From Nitrospirota bacterium (GTDB lineage: Bacteria; Nitrospirota; Nitrospiria; Nitrospirales; Nitrospiraceae), in assembly GCA_004296865.1 (NCBI GenBank), contig SCVQ01000605.1:1-5287 (forward strand): a DNA stretch of 5,287 nucleotides. The letters run 5' to 3'. The notes beneath the pieces were generated by a model that worked only from the letters and a program-made list of their open reading frames with translations, had not been told where the DNA came from and searched no databases. Each line of letters opens with the position of its first letter. The stretch's first letter is position 1. The position numbers were made by a program, and so were the translations under genes. Positions 5,278-5,287 of the stretch are shown here, piece after piece.

Positions 5278-5287
5278 ATGGTGTTGG
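5278..5287 (+). CDS. Probable start of the next gene (3'-truncated by window edge)
   Basis: An ATG at 5278 follows GAGG (5268-5271) with a 6-nt spacer, 12 nt after the stop of the MerR-type gene. Only Met-Val-Leu can be read before the window ends, so no product can be named. The spacing suggests co-transcription with the MerR-type gene. Confidence 0.4.

Noticed and set aside
1..5287. CRISPR arrays, tRNA/rRNA genes, insertion sequences or attachment sites
   Set aside because: I saw no regularly spaced repeats, RNA gene signatures, transposase-like frames or terminal inverted repeats in the window.

Overview
The window is a GC-rich bacterial chromosomal segment with every recognised gene on the + strand. 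Gene order is lptC (5'-truncated by the window edge), lptA, lptB, rpoN, hpf, rapZ, then a 69-residue MerR-type DNA-binding protein and the likely first codons of one more gene. The LPS-export genes indicate a diderm, LPS-bearing bacterium. The lptA-lptB-rpoN-hpf-rapZ order is familiar from Proteobacteria. The absence of ptsN between hpf and rapZ, the long-form HPF and the small MerR-like protein fit a non-enteric lineage better. Nitrospirota (Nitrospira-like) or a deltaproteobacterial-type lineage is my best guess. This is inference from gene order and protein character, not a database match.

Region 1 (1-1815) is an LPS transport cassette: LptC (inner-membrane-anchored periplasmic protein), LptA (periplasmic bridge) and LptB (cytoplasmic ATPase). 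The genes are translationally coupled: lptC and lptA overlap by 20 nt, and lptA and lptB share one base in a TGATG junction. LptF and LptG, the permease subunits, are not in the window.

Region 2 (1848-4889) is the nitrogen-regulation-type cluster. It holds rpoN (sigma-54), hpf (ribosome hibernation factor, long form) and rapZ (P-loop NTPase/RNA-binding family). A 128-nt structured gap separates rpoN from hpf, and 13 nt separate hpf from rapZ. The PTS-Ntr genes (ptsN, ptsO/npr) that usually sit in this cluster in Proteobacteria are missing here. Regions 1 and 2 look like one operon or a string of coupled transcripts.

Region 3 (4890-5287) breaks away from that operon. A possible weak terminator hairpin is followed at once by a good sigma-70-type promoter (TTGACA, 16 bp, TATACT) and the small MerR-type gene. 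A near-palindrome overlaps the -10 box and could be an operator. A short hairpin closes the gene, and a ribosome binding site plus ATG for another gene begins 12 nt later. This is the least explained part of the window. Nothing in the window amounts to a clearly new system. The most open questions are what the orphan MerR-type protein controls and what RapZ does without PTS-Ntr partners.
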